From positions 1 through 64,000 of the forward strand of contig JAAYPK010000063.1 of assembly GCA_012519845.1 (NCBI GenBank): a stretch of DNA of 64,000 nucleotides. Reading direction: 5' to 3'. Every line of letters begins with the position of its first letter. Within the stretch, counting starts at the first letter, position 1. The notes under the pieces are model-generated. The model had not been told where the DNA came from and did not search any database. It saw nothing but the letters and a program-made list of their open reading frames with translations. Origin of the DNA: Clostridiales bacterium. GTDB taxonomy: Bacteria > Bacillota > Clostridia > Clostridiales > Clostridiaceae. Made by a program: the position numbers and the translations under genes. Below are positions 60,511 to 64,000 of this stretch, in pieces.

Positions 60511-61575
60511 GTGGAAAAGAATATATTTGTAGATTTAAAAGAAAATAGTTACAATATTTTCATAAAAAAAGGTCTTCTAAATAACATAGGAGAAGAAATA
60601 AAAAAAATATATAAAGGCAAAAAGATTTTTATAATAACAGATGAAAATGTAAATAAATATTACGGCGAAATAGTAGTAAAATCTTTAAATGATGCTGGAT
60701 ATTCCACAAGAAAACTTGCTTTAGAGCCTGGGGAAGAAACGAAATCTTTCGATACTTTACCAAAAATATATAAAGAATTATTAGATTTTAAGCTAACAAG
60801 AAAAGAACTTATAATAACTTTAGGTGGAGGAGTAATAGGAGATTTAGGAGGCTTTGCAGCCTCTACATTCCTTAGAGGAGTACCATTTATTCAAGTGCCC
60901 ACATCTTTATTAGCACAGGTTGATAGCTCTGTAGGAGGGAAGGTAGCAGTAGATCTTCCAGAAGGTAAAAATTTAGTAGGAAGCTTTTATCAACCTAAAG
61001 CAGTTTTTATAGATCCAGAAGTTTTGCATACTTTATCAAATAAATTTTATAAAGATGGTATGGCAGAGGTAATTAAGTACGGATGCATAAAAGATAAAGA
61101 TTTCTTTTATAAATTAATGAGTTTAAAAAGCAGAGACGAAGTTATGGATAATATAGAAGAAATAATATATAAGTGTTGTGATATAAAGAGGCAAGTGGTA
61201 GAAATGGATGAAAAAGATTTAGGAGAAAGAATGCTACTAAATTTTGGACATACATTAGGTCATGCCATTGAAAAGTATTATAATTTTACAACTTATAGTC
61301 ATGGAGAAGCTGTTGGAATAGGAATGTATAATATATCATTAAAAGCAGAAAAAGATGGGATAACAGCTAAAGGAACAACGGAAGAAATAAAGAAAATACT
61401 TATAAATTATGATTTACCATATGAAGTTGATTTAGAGGACAATTCTTCAGTAATAGAAACAATAGCTTTAGATAAAAAAAATATAGGAAACACATTAAAA
61501 GTAATATTATTAGAAGAAATAGGTAAAAGTATAATTTATAATACAACACCAGATTTTTTTCAGGAGGATAATTAA
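60511..61575 (+). CDS. aroB: 3-dehydroquinate synthase
   Basis: [57 protein letters not shown] start at 60511 (or 60502). Confidence 0.95.
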   Translation: MEKNIFVDLKENSYNIFIKKGLLNNIGEEIKKIYKGKKIFIITDENVNKYYGEIVVKSLNDAGYSTRKLALEPGEETKSFDTLPKIYKELLDFKLTRKELIITLGGGVIGDLGGFAASTFLRGVPFIQVPTSLLAQVDSSVGGKVAVDLPEGKNLVGSFYQPKAVFIDPEVLHTLSNKFYKDGMAEVIKYGCIKDKDFFYKLMSLKSRDEVMDNIEEIIYKCCDIKRQVVEMDEKDLGERMLLNFGHTLGHAIEKYYNFTTYSHGEAVGIGMYNISLKAEKDGITAKGTTEEIKKILINYDLPYEVDLEDNSSVIETIALDKKNIGNTLKVILLEEIGKSIIYNTTPDFFQEDN

Positions 61576-62870
61576 TGGGTATATATAAAGTCTTTCCAAG
61601 CAAACTTAAAGGAAAAGTTAATATTCCACCTTCAAAAAGCATGGCTCATAGATCTGTTATATGCGCTGCCTTAGGAAATGGAATAAGTAAAATTTACAAT
61701 ATAGATCTTTCAGATGATATAATTGCTACAATAAATGCTATGAGAGCTCTTGGAGCAGTAATAAATGAAACTAATGGTTACTTAGAAGTAAAAGGTATTA
61801 ATTACGATGGATTAAAGCTTACAAGAGATTATGAAAGAGTGATTGATTGTAATGAATCAGGATCCACATTAAGGTTTATTGTTCCAATTGCTTTAGCTTT
61901 CGAAGGAATATCAAGATTTGTAGGCAGAGGTAATCTTGGTAAAAGACCTTTAAACACATACTATGAAATATTTGATAAGCAAGGTATAGAATACAATTAT
62001 TCTAATGAAGTATTAGATTTAGTTGTAAAAGGAATTCTTAAAAGTGGTGAATTTAAGATAAAAGGGAATATTAGTTCTCAATTTATTACAGGATTATTGT
62101 TTGCATTACCATTACTTAATGGAGATTCTAAAATTATAATTACAACAGAACTTGAATCAAAAGGTTATTTAGATTTAACACTTAAAGCTTTAAATGATTT
62201 TGGAATTAAAATAATAAATAATGAATATAAAGAATTTATTATTAAAGGTAACCAACAATATAAGAGTAGAGATTATAGAGTTGAAGGAGATTATTCTCAA
62301 GGGGCATTTTTCTTATGTGCCGATGCCTTAGGCCATGATATTGAAGTTTCAGATTTAAAAGAGGACTCCCTTCAAGGAGATAAGGAAGTAATTGATATAC
62401 TAAGAAAAATGGGTGGAATAATCAAATTAGAAGATGATAATATAAAAATAAAATGCAATAGATTAAAAGCAACAGAAATAGATGCATCTCAATGTCCTGA
62501 TATAATTCCAGTGATTTCTCTTGTAGCAGCCTTAGCTAAAGGTAAAACAAAGATAATAAATGCAGGAAGATTAAGAATTAAAGAATGTGACAGATTACAT
62601 GCTATTTGTGAAGAATTAAATAAATTAGGAGCTAAAATAGAAGAGGGTTCCGATTATTTATTAATTGAAGGGGTACACGATTTACAAGGTGGAGTAGAAG
62701 TGTGGAGTCATAAGGATCATAGAATAGCAATGACCTTGGCAATAGCAGCATCTATTTGTAAGGAACCAGTAATAATAAAGGATTATGAATGTGTTTCAAA
62801 GTCATACCCTTTATTCTTTGAAGACTATAAAGATGTAGGAGGAACTTTTAATGAGTGGAGTTTGGGGTAA
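61575..62870 (+). CDS. aroA: 3-phosphoshikimate 1-carboxyvinyltransferase (EPSP synthase)
   Basis: IPPSKSMAHRSVICAALG; ESGSTLRFIVPIAL; RIKECDRLHAICEELNKLGAK; DHRIAMTLAIAA. Confidence 0.95.
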   Translation: MGIYKVFPSKLKGKVNIPPSKSMAHRSVICAALGNGISKIYNIDLSDDIIATINAMRALGAVINETNGYLEVKGINYDGLKLTRDYERVIDCNESGSTLRFIVPIALAFEGISRFVGRGNLGKRPLNTYYEIFDKQGIEYNYSNEVLDLVVKGILKSGEFKIKGNISSQFITGLLFALPLLNGDSKIIITTELESKGYLDLTLKALNDFGIKIINNEYKEFIIKGNQQYKSRDYRVEGDYSQGAFFLCADALGHDIEVSDLKEDSLQGDKEVIDILRKMGGIIKLEDDNIKIKCNRLKATEIDASQCPDIIPVISLVAALAKGKTKIINAGRLRIKECDRLHAICEELNKLGAKIEEGSDYLLIEGVHDLQGGVEVWSHKDHRIAMTLAIAASICKEPVIIKDYECVSKSYPLFFEDYKDVGGTFNEWSLG

Positions 62871-63933
62871 CAATATAAAGGTTTCTATATTTGGGGAATC
62901 TCATGGAAATGCCATTGGAATAACTATTGATGGCCTTCCTTCAGGTATAAAGTTAGATTTATCTGAAATAGAAAAAGAAATGAGAAGAAGAGCACCAGGT
63001 AAAAGTAGACTTTCAACTACAAGAAATGAGAGTGATATACCAGAAATATTAAGTGGATATTTTAATGATAGAACTACTGGAACTCCTCTTTGTGGAATAA
63101 TAAGAAATTCTGACACTCGTTCTAAGGATTATGGAAAACTAAAAGATTTAATGAGACCAGGTCATGCTGATTATACTGGGAACATTAAATATGGTGGGTA
63201 TAATGATTATAGAGGTGGAGGACATTTTTCAGGAAGAATTACAGCACCTTTAGTATTTGCAGGAGCTATTTGTAAGCAGATATTAATGCAAAAAGGAATA
63301 GAAATTGGTGCCCACATAAAAAGTATAAAAAATATTAAAGATGATTCTTTTGATTATTCAAATATTTCAAAAGAAACACTAGAAGAATTAAGAAAGCAAG
63401 AATTACCATTACTTAATAGAGCAAAAGAAGAAAGTATGAGAAATACAATTTTAGAGGCAAAAGGAAACACAGATTCTGTAGGCGGAATTATTGAATGTGC
63501 TGTTATTGGTATAAATCCTGGAGTGGGAAATCCTTTTTTTGATTCGGTTGAATCTACTTTATCACATTTATTATTTTCTGTACCAGCAGTAAAGGGTGTA
63601 GAATTTGGATTAGGATTTGGTATAACAGAATTATTTGGGTCAGAAGCAAATGATAGCTTTCATTATGAAGGGGATACTGTAAAGACAAAAACTAATAATA
63701 ATGGAGGTATACTTGGCGGAATTACAAGTGGGATGCCTATAGTATTTAGAACTGCAATTAAGCCAACAGCATCTATTAGTAAGGAACAGGATACTATAAA
63801 TATAAGCACAAAACAAAATGAAAAATTAATTATAACAGGAAGACATGATCCTTGTATAGTTCAAAGAGCTATTCCGGTAATAGAAGCAGTTGCAGCAATT
63901 GGAATTCTTGATTTAGTAAAGGGGATGAACTAA
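62851..63933 (+). CDS. aroC: chorismate synthase
   Basis: MSGVWGNNIKVSIFGESHGNAIGITIDGLPSG; RPGHADYTG; GRHDPCIVQRAIPVIEA. Confidence 0.95.
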   Translation: MSGVWGNNIKVSIFGESHGNAIGITIDGLPSGIKLDLSEIEKEMRRRAPGKSRLSTTRNESDIPEILSGYFNDRTTGTPLCGIIRNSDTRSKDYGKLKDLMRPGHADYTGNIKYGGYNDYRGGGHFSGRITAPLVFAGAICKQILMQKGIEIGAHIKSIKNIKDDSFDYSNISKETLEELRKQELPLLNRAKEESMRNTILEAKGNTDSVGGIIECAVIGINPGVGNPFFDSVESTLSHLLFSVPAVKGVEFGLGFGITELFGSEANDSFHYEGDTVKTKTNNNGGILGGITSGMPIVFRTAIKPTASISKEQDTINISTKQNEKLIITGRHDPCIVQRAIPVIEAVAAIGILDLVKGMN

Positions 63934-64000
63934 TGGAAGATTTAGAATTGTATAGACAAAAAATTGATTCTATTGATAAGGAAATAACAAGGTTATTTGA
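63933..64000 (+). CDS. pheA: chorismate mutase domain N-terminus (probable bifunctional PheA), truncated by window end
   Basis: ATG overlapping the aroC stop; MEDLELYRQKIDSIDKEITRLF. Confidence 0.7.
   Translation, partial: MEDLELYRQKIDSIDKEITRLF

Overview
AT-rich, Gram-positive, spore-forming genome segment, most likely Clostridium sensu stricto (gerK-type germination genes, reverse rubrerythrin, T-box leuS). No rRNA, tRNA, transposase or CRISPR array was recognised. Layout: (1) 3' part of a cell-wall amidase (1-1206). (2) A ~25 kb surface-polysaccharide locus (1348-26930) with a PglF/CapD-type dehydratase, WbpD-like and WlbA-like genes, and a full GDP-type legionaminic acid set (PtmE-like CBS/nucleotidyltransferase, LegB, LegC, LegF, LegG, LegI). 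A fold-type III PLP enzyme and an ATP-grasp ligase are embedded in that set. The locus also has glycosyltransferases, initiating transferase, polymerase/ligase-like proteins, flippase and galU. (3) trpS, an ECF S component, a frameshifted acyltransferase, and divergent gerKB / gerKA-gerKC. (4) An AlbA_2 protein, tyrS, a FliK-like/FlhB_C-like pair, a phosphoesterase, DUF2225, and a small alarmone synthetase. (5) A DUF4116-repeat / MoxR-type AAA+ / VWA-metallopeptidase-like cassette. (6) T-box-leuS, reverse rubrerythrin with a PerR-like operator, and a TPR / HscC-like Hsp70 / J-like-TPR chaperone cassette, then cardiolipin synthase. (7) aroF-aroB-aroA-aroC-(pheA) preceded by an unannotated 43-codon aromatic-rich leader ORF and an intrinsic terminator. 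This looks like a ribosome-mediated attenuator and is the most striking undescribed element I see. All calls are by-eye reading of the sequence and the supplied translations. No homology search or RNA folding was run.
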